A stretch of DNA of 44,587 nucleotides, from the NCBI RefSeq assembly GCF_024459955.1, contig NZ_JANFXK010000023.1, positions 1-44,587 of the forward strand, given 5' to 3'. Every line of letters starts with the position of its first letter. Position 1 is the first letter of the stretch. The notes beneath the pieces were generated by a model. The model was not told the DNA's origin. It was given only the letters and a program-made list of their open reading frames with translations, and did no database searches. This DNA comes from Anaerovorax odorimutans (GTDB lineage Bacteria; Bacillota; Clostridia; Peptostreptococcales; Anaerovoracaceae). The position numbers were made by a program, and so were the translations under genes. This document shows, piece by piece, positions 24,418-32,889 of the stretch.

Positions 24418-25746
24418 TTAACCTAAAACCGCTTCGATACTTTCCCTGCATATCTCTATGGCCCGGTCGATCTCCTGTTTCTTGATGTTCAGCGGCGGGT
24501 TAAAATAGGGCACATCGCCCATGGGCCGCAGCAGCAGTCCCCTGCCCATGGCTTCCTTATAGATTTCATATCCCACCCGCTTTTCCGGATCAAAGGCTTT
24601 CTTTGTCCCCTTATCCTCAACCAGCTCAATGGCATTGATCAGCCCGATACTCCGTATTTCACCCACGTTTTTATGTCCTTCCAGAGCTGCTTTCAGTTCA
24701 CTGGTCAGATATTCGGCCTCCGTATGTTGCAGCGGTTCCTCTTCCTCCAGAATATTCAGCACTTCGACGGCCGCCGCGCAGGCAAGGGGATTCCCGCTGT
24801 AGGTGGTACTGTGGACAAAGGCCTTTTTCTCATTGAAGTCGGCATAAAAGGCATCATAGATTTTTGCAGTCGTCACCGTCATTGCCATGGGCAGATAGCC
24901 CCCTGTCAGTCCCTTGGAAAGGCACATGAAGTCCGGGCTGATTCCTGCATGCTCACAGGCAAAGAGCTTTCCCGTCCTTCCGTAGCCGGCGGCGATCTCA
25001 TCCGCGATCAGATTCACATTGTACCGATCGCAGAGTTTCCGCAGCTTTTGTAAGTACACCGGCGAGTAAATCCGCATTCCGGCCGCCCCCTGAAACATCG
25101 GTTCGATGAGAAAGGCGGTGGTTTCCTCACCGTATTCTTCGAAAACTTTTTCTGCGCCCTCGATGCATTCCGCCTGGCAGGAATCCCTGTGTTTCCCATA
25201 AGGACAGCGATAGCAGTCCGGCCCCGGGACATGGATGGCAGGCAGCAGTAAGGATTGAAACATCCTGGAATAGTAATCCATCCCGCCCATGGACAGCGCG
25301 CCTAACGTTTCCCCATGGTATCCGCCGGCCAGGGTCATAAAGCGCTGCTTTTCAGGATGTCCTGTCTGCCGGTGGTATTGAAAACTCATCTTCATGGCAC
25401 ATTCCACGGCTGTGGAACCATTGTCTACGAAAAAAAACTTTTCCAGCCCCCTGGGCAGGAGCCCGGCCAGTCTCCTGCAAAGCTCCTCCGCCGGTTCGTG
25501 GGTAAAGCCGGCAAATATGACGTGCTCTATTTTATCCAGCTGCTTTTTTACCGCACGATTGATCCGCGGATTATTGTGCCCAAACAGCGTACACCACCAG
25601 GAACTGATGATGTCCAGATAGGGTTTCCCTTCTTTATCGTAGATCCAGACGCCTTCGGCCCGGTCCGCCATAACCAGGGGAAAGTCTTCGTGATCCTTCA
25701 TCTGCGTACACGGATGCCAGATATAATCGTTCTTTCTATTTTCCAT
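24418..25746 (-). CDS. bioA: Adenosylmethionine-8-amino-7-oxononanoate aminotransferase
   Basis: This 442-residue, class-III PLP enzyme makes DAPA from KAPA, usually with SAM as amino donor. Visible are IWHPCTQMKDHE, SSWWCTLFGHNNP, the PLP lysine in MCLSKGLTGGY (K278) and DEIAAGYGRTG. A CYRCPYGKHRDSC insert (Cys at 179, 182, 190, 194) occurs in some Bacillota BioA proteins. It starts 12 bases after bioD. The SSWW and YGRTG motifs separate it from other class-III aminotransferases. Confidence 0.96.
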   Translation of the reverse strand: MENRKNDYIWHPCTQMKDHEDFPLVMADRAEGVWIYDKEGKPYLDIISSWWCTLFGHNNPRINRAVKKQLDKIEHVIFAGFTHEPAEELCRRLAGLLPRGLEKFFFVDNGSTAVECAMKMSFQYHRQTGHPEKQRFMTLAGGYHGETLGALSMGGMDYYSRMFQSLLLPAIHVPGPDCYRCPYGKHRDSCQAECIEGAEKVFEEYGEETTAFLIEPMFQGAAGMRIYSPVYLQKLRKLCDRYNVNLIADEIAAGYGRTGKLFACEHAGISPDFMCLSKGLTGGYLPMAMTVTTAKIYDAFYADFNEKKAFVHSTTYSGNPLACAAAVEVLNILEEEEPLQHTEAEYLTSELKAALEGHKNVGEIRSIGLINAIELVEDKGTKKAFDPEKRVGYEIYKEAMGRGLLLRPMGDVPYFNPPLNIKKQEIDRAIEICRESIEAVLG

Positions 25747-25758
25747 ATATATTCCTCC

Positions 25759-26439
25759 TTATCGGTAAAGCCCTGCCAGAACTTCCGGCTCTATGTCGAT
25801 GTCACGGTCATTTTCCTTCACGCAGGCCAAAACCGGCACGCCGGTGAATTCTTCGATAAACCGTTTGTTATCCTCCTCCATCGGATCACCCGGATGGAAG
25901 AAATTCAGGATGACTCCCCTCACCGGAATTTCTTTTGCCCGGGCGTATTCTATGGTCAGCGCTGTGCTGTTGATGGTTCCCAGCTCTGCGGGAGCGATGA
26001 TCAGAATCCCCAGGCCCATATCCCGGATCAGATCGGTCAGCATCAGCTGCGGCTGCTTTCGCCGAATGGGACAAATAATCCCGCCGCTGCCCTCTACAGT
26101 TATGTAGTCATAGCTTTGGCAGGCTTTTTCGTAGTCGGCAAGCACCTTGTCTTCCGATACCGGGCATCCTTCCAGTTCTGCCGCCAGATGGGGAGAAACA
26201 GCCGTTTCGTACACATAGGATACCATCGATTCGAGGGGGGCCTCCAGCTGCGCGGTCCGTTTCACATATTCCGCGTCTCCGGGAATCAGCGTTTCCCCCT
26301 GGCGGACGGCTCCGCTCAGGGCTGCTTTGTAATACCCTGTTTCAAATCCCGCCTGGCGCATTTTTTTTACGATCAGTCCGGTAATATAAGTCTTGCCAAC
26401 ATCCGTTCCTGTTGCTGTAATAAAAAGTCCTTTAGTCAT
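25759..26439 (-). CDS. bioD: Dethiobiotin synthetase
   Basis: This 226-residue P-loop protein carries out the ATP- and CO2-dependent ring closure of DAPA. ITATGTDVGKTYITG near residue 7 is the BioD Walker A; EGSGGIICPI is the second conserved block. The length is normal. Its start overlaps the end of bioB by 8 bases, and bioA follows. Confidence 0.96.
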   Translation of the reverse strand: MTKGLFITATGTDVGKTYITGLIVKKMRQAGFETGYYKAALSGAVRQGETLIPGDAEYVKRTAQLEAPLESMVSYVYETAVSPHLAAELEGCPVSEDKVLADYEKACQSYDYITVEGSGGIICPIRRKQPQLMLTDLIRDMGLGILIIAPAELGTINSTALTIEYARAKEIPVRGVILNFFHPGDPMEEDNKRFIEEFTGVPVLACVKENDRDIDIEPEVLAGLYR

Positions 26440-27358
26440 TGCGTTTCACCACCTCATATCCAAGTTCTCTTATCATTTTTAAATCCGTTTCAATGCTGAT
26501 TCCGGCAGTAGTCAGCATATCGCCTGTAATCGCTGCGTTGGCCCCGGAACAAAAGGCCTGCCTGCCCTTGTCCGGCAGGAGCCCTCTTCCCCCGGCCAGC
26601 CGGATCGAAGCTTTCGGCAGGGTAAAGCGGAAAAGGGCCACAGTCCGACAAACCTCTTCATTGTCCAACGGCTTTTGCCTCCCGAGAGGCGTCCCCGGAA
26701 TCGGACTCAGAATATTGATCGGCACGGATCCCACCTCCAGTTTTCTCAGCTCCAGGGCCAGATCGATCCGGTCTTCCATGGTTTCGCCCATTCCTATGAT
26801 TCCCCCGCTGCATATGGAGAGTCCGGCCTTTCTCGCACGGAGAATCGCTTCTTTTTTATCCCTCTGGGTATGGGTTGTGCAGATCCGAGAGAAAAAGCCT
26901 TCGCTTGCTTCCAGATTGTTGTGATAGCGCTCCACGCCTGAGGCCTTTAATTTCCGAAACTGTTCTTCCGTGAGCAGCCCGTGGGAAGCGCAGAGGGAAA
27001 TCTTTTCCTGCCGTGAAATCTCTCTGTACGCGTCGCAGAGCCGTTCAACCTCCTGGTCGGACAATCGCCTTCCCGAAGTTACTACGGAAAAACGCACCAC
27101 GCCCTTCTTCTGATTATGTACCGCTTCTTTATGGATCTCTTCTTTTCCCATCAGCGGGTATTCCGGGATATCCGTCCGGTAGCACGCGGACTGGGCACAG
27201 TATTTGCAGTCCTCACTGCAGCGGCCGCTCTTTCCGTTGACAATGGTGCAAAGGTCAAAGCCATTGCCGCACGCTTCCTTCCGCAGCTGATTCGCTTCTT
27301 CGCACAACCGATCCAGCGGGAGACGGGACAGTTTTAAAAGTTCGCTCTTATCAATCAT
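26432..27358 (-). CDS. bioB: Biotin synthase
   Basis: This 308-residue radical SAM protein inserts sulfur into dethiobiotin. C47, C51 and C54 (CSEDCKYCAQ) hold the SAM-binding [4Fe-4S] cluster; LSPIPGTPLG and RLAGGRGLL are typical of BioB, the latter with the Arg that ligates the [2Fe-2S] cluster. It is slightly shorter than E. coli BioB, as usual in Clostridia. The start overlaps the bioY stop in an ATGA. Confidence 0.95.
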   Translation of the reverse strand: MIDKSELLKLSRLPLDRLCEEANQLRKEACGNGFDLCTIVNGKSGRCSEDCKYCAQSACYRTDIPEYPLMGKEEIHKEAVHNQKKGVVRFSVVTSGRRLSDQEVERLCDAYREISRQEKISLCASHGLLTEEQFRKLKASGVERYHNNLEASEGFFSRICTTHTQRDKKEAILRARKAGLSICSGGIIGMGETMEDRIDLALELRKLEVGSVPINILSPIPGTPLGRQKPLDNEEVCRTVALFRFTLPKASIRLAGGRGLLPDKGRQAFCSGANAAITGDMLTTAGISIETDLKMIRELGYEVVKRND

Positions 27359-27912
27359 TTCACATACCTCCTTATTTGCGGCAATAGCCTTCTGGCCAGA
27401 AAGGCACAGATAACACAGATCAGAATATCTCCCGGAACTGCCATCAAAAAGCAGTACAGGAACAGCGGCCAGAAAGCGATCGGCGTTCCCAGAACATAAT
27501 TGCAGATCAGGTAATAATAGGCCATGCCGATCAGATACACGACCGCCAGTCCGGAAAAGTTAGCCGTCAGCAATTGCTTTAAACTGGGAGCAGCTATTTT
27601 CTCCGTCATTTTTCCGGTAATCCACGTACCTGCCGCAAAGCCGATCAGATAACCGAAGCTGGGAATAAGCACGTATCCCGGTCCGCCGCCCTGCGCAAAG
27701 ATCGGGAGCCCCGCCAGCCCCAGTGCCAGATACAAAATCACACTGGCGGCTCCAACCCCGGGTCCCAAAAACAGTCCCGCTAAAGTGGTAAACAGAAACT
27801 GCAGCGTAAAAGGTACCACGGGAACGGGAATCTTGATAAAAGCCCCTATTGCGATCAGGGCCGTAAAAAGAGCGCACAAAACCATGTTCTGCGCAGAAAA
27901 AGCCTTCGACAT
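27355..27912 (-). CDS. bioY: Biotin ECF transporter substrate-binding protein
   Basis: This 185-residue integral membrane protein has about six helices. The first helix region ALFTALIAIGAFIKIP, then FLGPGVGAASVILYLALGL and FGYLIGFAAGTWI are typical of BioY. It needs the shared ECF module (EcfA/A'/T), which is not in this window. GGAGGTG lies 5 bases before the chosen ATG; 19 further codons upstream are not supported. It is the first gene of the operon and lies behind a BirA-type operator. Confidence 0.95.
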   Translation of the reverse strand: MSKAFSAQNMVLCALFTALIAIGAFIKIPVPVVPFTLQFLFTTLAGLFLGPGVGAASVILYLALGLAGLPIFAQGGGPGYVLIPSFGYLIGFAAGTWITGKMTEKIAAPSLKQLLTANFSGLAVVYLIGMAYYYLICNYVLGTPIAFWPLFLYCFLMAVPGDILICVICAFLARRLLPQIRRYVK

Positions 27913-27949
27913 AACGCACCTCCAACATGAAACAGTAAATCTATTTCTT

Positions 27950-27977
27950 AGTATACCTGCGCCGCTCACATTGTCAA
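27950..27977 (-). promoter_or_regulatory. Promoter of the bioYBDA operon
   Basis: A consensus TTGACA -35 and TATACT -10 are 16 bases apart. The -35 overlaps the right arm of the BirA-type operator. Confidence 0.85.
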
Positions 27978-28001
27978 CTCTTTTTTATTTTTAGTTTACA
28001 A
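27971..28001 (-). promoter_or_regulatory. BirA (biotin repressor) operator
   Basis: TTGTAAAC, 15 bases, GTTGACAA: an inverted repeat with one mismatch that matches the known bacterial BirA site (TTGTAAAC-N15-GTTTACAA type). The overlap with the -35 means bound biotinyl-AMP-BirA would block the polymerase. The birA gene is not in this window. Confidence 0.8.
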
Positions 28002-28040
28002 TCTTTTGTCTGTAATTGTAATTTTTTTACAATTTTTCAC

Positions 28041-28069
28041 TTGTAACTTTTCTTCCTCCCTGCTATAAT
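28041..28069 (+). promoter_or_regulatory. Promoter of the coiled-coil gene
   Basis: TTGTAA and a perfect TATAAT are separated by 17 bases. It points away from the bio promoter. A TTGTAA-N5-TTACAA palindrome (28016-28032) lies just upstream and could bind a regulator. Confidence 0.7.
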
Positions 28070-28129
28070 AAGGACATCTAATTTATAGAAATATACATTG
28101 TCTCTAAGATAATGGGAAAGGAGTGCAAA

Positions 28130-28498
28130 ATGACACAGGAACTTCATGAAATCAAAGAAATGCTTGTTCTGATCTACGAGGAAGTGAAAGAGGTAAAAGT
28201 TCGGGTCACTAACCTTGAAAGCAAATTCGAAGACCTTTCGAAACGAACAACTGCCCTGGAACAGAAAGTCGATGCCCTGGAACAAAGAGTTTCTGCCCTG
28301 GAACAGCGAATGTTCACCTCGGAGCATAGAGTTGACTCCCTGGAGCAGACCATGCATGAAAACTTCGCACGGCTGCACAGACAGGCTCAGCGGAATTTTG
28401 AAATCCTGGAAAACGATTTAGGCGCTGCTATAGAATGGTCCAAATTTCTTCAGGAAAAGAAAGTCGATAAGGATTCCTTGCGGCAAGCCGCTATGTAG
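28130..28498 (+). CDS. Small coiled-coil protein
   Basis: This 122-residue protein is helical throughout. Residues about 25-85 form a regular coiled coil with seven-residue repeats (ALEQKVDALEQRVSALEQRM), encoded by near-identical 21-base DNA repeats. No signal peptide or membrane segment is seen. GGAG lies 6 bases before the ATG. I do not recognise a defined family; similar short proteins are often annotated hypothetical. It is transcribed alone between its own promoter and a strong terminator. Confidence 0.75.
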   Translation: MTQELHEIKEMLVLIYEEVKEVKVRVTNLESKFEDLSKRTTALEQKVDALEQRVSALEQRMFTSEHRVDSLEQTMHENFARLHRQAQRNFEILENDLGAAIEWSKFLQEKKVDKDSLRQAAM

Positions 28499-28576
28499 CC
28501 GGGCACGACGAAGATCGGCAAAGCAATCCGATCGGAATTTGCTGCCGCCGGGTGGGACCGGCATGTTCCGCGCAGC

Positions 28577-28603
28577 AAAAAATCTGACACCTGAATGTCA
28601 GAT
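28577..28603 (-). terminator. Terminator-like hairpin
   Basis: ATCTGACA and TGTCAGAT with a 6-base loop are followed on the minus strand by TTTTTTGC. It could back up the terminator at 28672-28711. Confidence 0.55.
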
Positions 28604-28627
28604 CACAATTTAAAAGCACCCTCTTTT

Positions 28628-28666
28628 AAGCAAACATCGCAGGCTCTGCGAAGGGTTTGCTTTTTT
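28628..28666 (+). terminator. Terminator of the coiled-coil gene
   Basis: AAGCAAAC and GTTTGCTT close an inner CGCAG/CTGCG pair, followed on the plus strand by TTTTTTC. Confidence 0.85.
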
Positions 28667-28671
28667 CATTG

Positions 28672-28711
28672 AAAAAATGCGGTCCCGCCCGAAAAAGGAC
28701 AGATACCGCAT
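28672..28711 (-). terminator. Terminator of the ferritin-like protein gene
   Basis: ATGCGGT and ACCGCAT pair on the minus strand and are followed by TTTTTTC; the T-run begins at the last stem base. Confidence 0.75.
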
Positions 28712-28717
28712 ATTCCG

Positions 28718-29158
28718 CTACAAATACTTTTTAAACCGTTCTACGTTATTTTCTTCAAATTTTTTCAGATGCTCCATCAGATCCAGGATGTCCGGTTCCG
28801 CCAGATCTTTGTACTTCCTGATATTCTTGATGGCGTCGATAACCCCCATATTGCTCCCGACCATCAGCATTTCCGCTATATGGGAAGTGGAGTCATCGGA
28901 CAGGGTCTGAAAGTTAATCATCAGATAGGTCCGAATCTTTTCAAAGGCAGACAGACCCTCCTCGTTGAAGCCATTGGCTTCCAACATCTGAGCCGCCTTA
29001 TCATGGATCTGCCGGTATTCCTTCAGCTGGGCGTGGAGATGCTCTTTAAAAGCTTCTTCCTGAGCGATATCAAGAAGCTGCGTGATCGTATCAACGCCCA
29101 TCTGCGAATTCTGATAGACAAAATTCAAAAGTTCCGCATTGAAATTATTCTCATTCAT
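28718..29158 (-). CDS. Helical, ferritin-like hypothetical protein
   Basis: This 146-residue protein looks all-helical, with four amphipathic helices (about 6-26, 28-56, 68-90, 95-145). The first half, NSQMGVDTITQLLDIAQEEAFKEHL broken by short turns, recalls DUF2383-like four-helix bundles, but the ExxH metal pairs of ferritins are not clear. GAGGAG lies 10 bases before the ATG; a GTG three codons earlier is too close to it. It is transcribed alone. I cannot give it a function. Confidence 0.72.
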   Translation of the reverse strand: MNENNFNAELLNFVYQNSQMGVDTITQLLDIAQEEAFKEHLHAQLKEYRQIHDKAAQMLEANGFNEEGLSAFEKIRTYLMINFQTLSDDSTSHIAEMLMVGSNMGVIDAIKNIRKYKDLAEPDILDLMEHLKKFEENNVERFKKYL

Positions 29159-29221
29159 TCTGTTCACACTCCTCTTTCCCTAGTGTGCGCAGATTGCTCC
29201 CCTTCTATCCCATATCCCGGC

Positions 29222-29536
29222 CTATTTGTCAGAATCTCCGTACCACATGCAGCTTTCCAGTGCTACCCGCCCTTCTTCCGTAAAGGCCACGCCTTCTTCT
29301 TCAAGGAGCAGGCGCTGTTCATTGATTCCGTCATGAAAAAAAGAATCCGCCAGTTTACCGTTCCGATCCACGACCCGGTGACATGGAAGTCCATCCGGGC
29401 TTACATGAAGCGCATAGCCCACTGCTCTTGACAGTCTGGGATTTCCCAGCATCCGTGCGATCTGACCATAAGTAGTCACCCTCCCCGAAGGAATCCTCGC
29501 TACAATTGCATAGACTTGTTCAAACATATTTTTCAT
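29222..29536 (-). CDS. MGMT-fold protein (short alkyltransferase-like form)
   Basis: This 104-residue protein is the DNA-binding domain of O6-alkylguanine-DNA alkyltransferases without the N-terminal domain. VTTYGQIARMLGNPRLSRAV is the helix-turn-helix with the Arg finger region; LPCHRVV keeps the active-site Cys. Alkyltransferase-like proteins usually carry Trp there, so this one may still transfer alkyl groups. AGGAAGG lies upstream of the ATG. A longer frame starts 13 codons earlier, without better support. Confidence 0.85.
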   Translation of the reverse strand: MKNMFEQVYAIVARIPSGRVTTYGQIARMLGNPRLSRAVGYALHVSPDGLPCHRVVDRNGKLADSFFHDGINEQRLLLEEEGVAFTEEGRVALESCMWYGDSDK

Positions 29537-29605
29537 TTTATCCCGAACCTTCCTTTGATATGAATTCATATACATATAGCAGTGTCAAAAAAACGGAGGT
29601 CGCTT

Positions 29606-30256
29606 ATGCATGTTATTTCAGCTGTTCTATTTGCTATTTCTGCCAATATGGACAATATTCCCCTTGGAATCGCCTATGGAATCCGCGGAATCAGTATCAG
29701 CTTTGCGCGCAACCTGCTCATTGCGTTGATTACCAGCAGCGGAACGTTTATTTCCATGTCCCTTGGTACAATCGTTGCCCTCTTTTTGAAAAAAGAAACT
29801 GCAGCACTGATCGGCTGCAGCATCCTCATTATCATGGGACTGTGGTTTATCGCCGGCTTTTTCCGAAAAAGGAAAAAATCCACCCGTCCGGGAAAGAGCG
29901 AAGCGTCAGATCAGGGCGGTTCCGACAGCGCTGAACCTCGTGAGGAAGCGTCCCGGCAGACAGCCGGAAAAGAACCTCAGGGAGGACACGGAAACCTCAT
30001 ATCCATAACTACCCGCCAGAGCCTGGCCCTTGCTTTCGTGCTGATGATCAACAACATGGGCTTCGGCATAGGGGCCAACATTGCCGGCCTTCCCGTGCTG
30101 CTCACATCCCTCTGCACATTTCTCTGCAGTATGCTCCTGCTGACGACTGGCGTAAAGATTGGCCAGAAATTCAAAAGTAACCGCCTGAGTTCTTATTCAG
30201 AGCTAATCTCCGGCATTCTCATTGTAATTCTGGGCATCTATGAATTCTTTGTATAA
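29606..30256 (+). CDS. MntP/YtaF-like cation-efflux membrane protein
   Basis: This 216-residue protein has six membrane helices in two halves, ISANMDNIPLGIAYGIRG and INNMGFGIGANIAGLP, each with the conserved Asn and charged or polar residue of the MntP/YtaF family. A charged linker (about 90-135) joins them. MntP exports Mn(II); YtaF-like proteins occur in spore formers with unknown role. GGAGGT precedes the ATG; the GTG 8 codons earlier is part of the Shine-Dalgarno region. It stands opposite to its neighbours. Confidence 0.82.
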   Translation: MHVISAVLFAISANMDNIPLGIAYGIRGISISFARNLLIALITSSGTFISMSLGTIVALFLKKETAALIGCSILIIMGLWFIAGFFRKRKKSTRPGKSEASDQGGSDSAEPREEASRQTAGKEPQGGHGNLISITTRQSLALAFVLMINNMGFGIGANIAGLPVLLTSLCTFLCSMLLLTTGVKIGQKFKSNRLSSYSELISGILIVILGIYEFFV

Positions 30257-30276
30257 AGTCCGACGCAGACAAAGTA

Positions 30277-31071
30277 TTAAAGAAAAACTTCCGGTTCCGC
30301 ACGGCGCGTATAGCCTTCTTCCAGTTCATGCTTGTGATACAGATAGCCTTCGTCCTCATAATATTTTGCGCCCTGCGGGCATTTTTTTATGCAGGAACCG
30401 CATTTTATGCAAATTCCTGTAAACTCCCTTACATTATCGAAGGAAATCGAACCCATCGGGCAGACCTGAGCGCACAATTTACAGTCCGTACAGCTATCGG
30501 CCGTCAGCGGCTTCACTTTACGGATGTCAATAAATACGCCTTTTCTGTCCCTGGGCTGATAGTACCCGCGAATGGGGTCTTCCCCCTTAACTTGGATCAT
30601 ACCACGGTTCTCCAGAACAATCTTTGAAGCAAAATCCCGAGCCAGCTCCATATCCTTGTCATCCGGACGCCCTGCCGCCAGAATCTTGGAAAAGGAATGT
30701 TCCCCGATAAAAGCCCCTGCCGCGATGGTGTGAAAACCGTTCTTCTCCAAAATGTTCCGAAGCTCGATCAGCGCATCATCGTAATTACGGTTGCCGTATA
30801 ACACAACCGGCACAGCCAGCGCGCCTCCGCCCTGCACAGTATCCAGATATTTCAGAAGTACGTTGGGCACTCGTCCTGCATACACCGGAACGCCAAAGAC
30901 TACGGCGTCCTTCTCTGTAAAGGTTTTCCCTTCCGACCTGCTTTGCGGCAGGGTAAAATCAAAGACTTCCGCCTGATCGTTTCCCGCCAGAACATCAGCT
31001 ACACACCGAACGATCTTCTCCGTCGTTCCCGTAGGACTGAAATACATTGCCCAAATTTTCTTCTCACTCAT
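30277..31071 (-). CDS. EFR1-type flavodoxin/ferredoxin fusion
   Basis: This 264-residue protein begins with a flavodoxin-like domain (SPTGTTEKIV at 11-20; FGVPVYAGRVP) and ends with two [4Fe-4S] ferredoxin motifs: CTDCKLCAQVCP and CIKCGSCIKKCP. EFR1 proteins are common in anaerobes and probably shuttle electrons; the partners are unknown. AAGGAAG precedes this ATG, which overlaps the stop of the DUF3267 gene by 8 bases. A longer frame is not supported. Confidence 0.9.
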   Translation of the reverse strand: MSEKKIWAMYFSPTGTTEKIVRCVADVLAGNDQAEVFDFTLPQSRSEGKTFTEKDAVVFGVPVYAGRVPNVLLKYLDTVQGGGALAVPVVLYGNRNYDDALIELRNILEKNGFHTIAAGAFIGEHSFSKILAAGRPDDKDMELARDFASKIVLENRGMIQVKGEDPIRGYYQPRDRKGVFIDIRKVKPLTADSCTDCKLCAQVCPMGSISFDNVREFTGICIKCGSCIKKCPQGAKYYEDEGYLYHKHELEEGYTRRAEPEVFL

Positions 31072-31681
31072 TGTCTTGACTTCCTTTCTCTTTACGAAAC
31101 GCTGCAAAACCGCATTCTGTAGGATGATCCAGGATTTCCGCGTCCCGGTACCGTAAAAGCAGCAGTGCGATGGTAGTATCCCCGCCGGCGCATAAAATGT
31201 TCATCATGCTCAGCAGCAGAACCAGTGAACTATGTACATACAGACTGACCAAAAACAAGCCGATACCCAAAACCAGAAAGGGCATTAACCCGCCTGCTAT
31301 ATAGCTGCCGAAGCCCAACGGTTCCATGCAGTGACAGTAGGGCGTGCCGGACTCTTTCATAATGCCAAAGCGTATGCTCCGAAAATGATTCCGGCAGCAG
31401 ATGCCCCATGTGAGCCCATGCAGGCCTTCGTGTACGGGGATCGACAGCAGAAACAGCAAAAGAAACAGGATCACTCCTCCGATACGGATCGAAATGAGGA
31501 TTTCGCCCCATTTCGTCAGATACAGCACCGCTGCCGCGGCAACAAAGGGCCCGGCGGTCACCAGCGCCCATATATTGGCCTTTATAACGGATATGGTCTC
31601 CACATGCTCACTATATCCGGCATCCAGCATCGCCTGCCTCTGTCTTCTGTAATTTTCGATTCTCAGCTCTTTATCTGTCAT
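31064..31681 (-). CDS. DUF3267 membrane protein (putative zincin)
   Basis: This 205-residue membrane protein has an HEGLH motif (HExxH zinc site) in the second hydrophobic segment, then MEPLGFGSYIAGGLMP and a C-terminal DHPTECGF. This is the DUF3267 family, suspected to be intramembrane zinc proteases. The substrate is unknown. AAGGAG precedes the ATG. It overlaps the EFR1 gene and is probably cotranscribed. Confidence 0.85.
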   Translation of the reverse strand: MTDKELRIENYRRQRQAMLDAGYSEHVETISVIKANIWALVTAGPFVAAAAVLYLTKWGEILISIRIGGVILFLLLFLLSIPVHEGLHGLTWGICCRNHFRSIRFGIMKESGTPYCHCMEPLGFGSYIAGGLMPFLVLGIGLFLVSLYVHSSLVLLLSMMNILCAGGDTTIALLLLRYRDAEILDHPTECGFAAFRKEKGSQDNE

Positions 31682-31731
31682 AGCGTTTCTCCTTACAAAA
31701 GTTTAACATATTCACAGGCAGTCTGTCGAGA

Positions 31732-31782
31732 CAGCAAAAAGAAAACAGGGAATTCCGATGCCAGTGGCGCGCCGGAGTTCCC
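31732..31782 (-). terminator. Terminator after gap
   Basis: GGGAACTCCG and CGGAATTCCC pair with one mismatch, then TGTTTTCTTTTTG on the minus strand. It ends the fruR-to-gap transcript. Confidence 0.7.
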
Positions 31783-31850
31783 CGTCCTCATTCGTTTAAT
31801 TTTATATGGCCGCCGGCCGCTGTATGAACGGTGCGGCGATAATATCTGCT

Positions 31851-32867
31851 TTACAGCATGGTTGCCATGTGGCCCAGCGTCCTAAGCAGCTGGGAAACGT
31901 AACTCATCTCATTATCATACCAGGCTACAACGCGGACCTCATAAATCCTGGTTCCGCACCTTTCTGCCAGAGTCTGAGTGGCATCGAACAGAGAGCCGTA
32001 GCTCATTCCGATCACGTCACTGGATACCAGTTCTTCTTCTGAATATCCGAAGGATTCGTCGGCAGCTGCCTTCATAGCGGCATTGATTCCCTCTACGCTT
32101 ACGCTTTCCGTTTCGTCCTTTAAGGTCGCATCGAGTATGGTAATGGAGCCGGATGGAACCGGCACTCTCTGAGCTGACCCGATCAGCTTTCCTGCCAGTT
32201 CCGGAATTACCAGACCGATAGCTTTTGCCGCGCCGGTGCTGTTGGGTACGATATTGATGGCGCCCGCTCTGGCACGTCTGAAATCGCCTTTTTTATGCGG
32301 TCCGTCGAGGATCATCTGATCGCCCGTATAGGCGTGGATGGTTGTCATGAACCCGGTTCTCAGCTCTCTGTACTCATTGAGGACTTTTGCCATCGGCGCC
32401 AGGCAGTTGGTCGTGCAGGATGCTCCGGAAACAATATGGTCATCTTTCGTCAGAGTCTGATGGTTTACTCCGTACACGATAGTAGGCAGGTCGTTTCCTG
32501 CCGGTGCGGAAATGAGCACCTTCTTAGCTCCCGCGTCCAGATGAGCCTGTGATTTTGCTTTGGAAGCGAAAAATCCGGTACATTCCAGGACAATATCAAT
32601 TCCCAGCTCTCCCCACGGCAGATTTTTAGGATCGGATTCCTTATAGATTCTGATTTGCTTTCCGTCTACGGTGATGGATTCTTCATCGTGCTCCACCGTA
32701 TGATCCCTGTATGCTCCCTGCACGCTGTCATATTTCAGCAGATATGCCAGCATTTCCGGTTTTGTCAGGTCATTGATCGCCACTACCTCAAAATCTTCAT
32801 TATTGAAAACCTTTCTGAACGCCAGTCTTCCGATTCTCCCAAACCCATTAATTGCAATCTTTGTCAT
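31851..32867 (-). CDS. gap: Glyceraldehyde-3-phosphate dehydrogenase
   Basis: This 338-residue protein has INGFGRIGR at the NAD site and the catalytic C151 in SGASCTTNC. The residue after the first strand is Asp (INDL, D33), typical of NAD-specific, glycolytic enzymes. AAGGAGG fits the ATG chosen here; the earlier ATG has no spacer. It lies 22 bases after ptsI, with no terminator or promoter between, so it looks like the last gene of the fructose PTS operon. Confidence 0.97.
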   Translation of the reverse strand: MTKIAINGFGRIGRLAFRKVFNNEDFEVVAINDLTKPEMLAYLLKYDSVQGAYRDHTVEHDEESITVDGKQIRIYKESDPKNLPWGELGIDIVLECTGFFASKAKSQAHLDAGAKKVLISAPAGNDLPTIVYGVNHQTLTKDDHIVSGASCTTNCLAPMAKVLNEYRELRTGFMTTIHAYTGDQMILDGPHKKGDFRRARAGAINIVPNSTGAAKAIGLVIPELAGKLIGSAQRVPVPSGSITILDATLKDETESVSVEGINAAMKAAADESFGYSEEELVSSDVIGMSYGSLFDATQTLAERCGTRIYEVRVVAWYDNEMSYVSQLLRTLGHMATML

Positions 32868-32889
32868 CGTGTTCATCCTCCTTCGAATT

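Noticed and set aside
28037-28378. 113-codon minus-strand frame
   Set aside because: It is antisense to the coiled-coil gene; its repeats mirror that gene's 21-base repeats.
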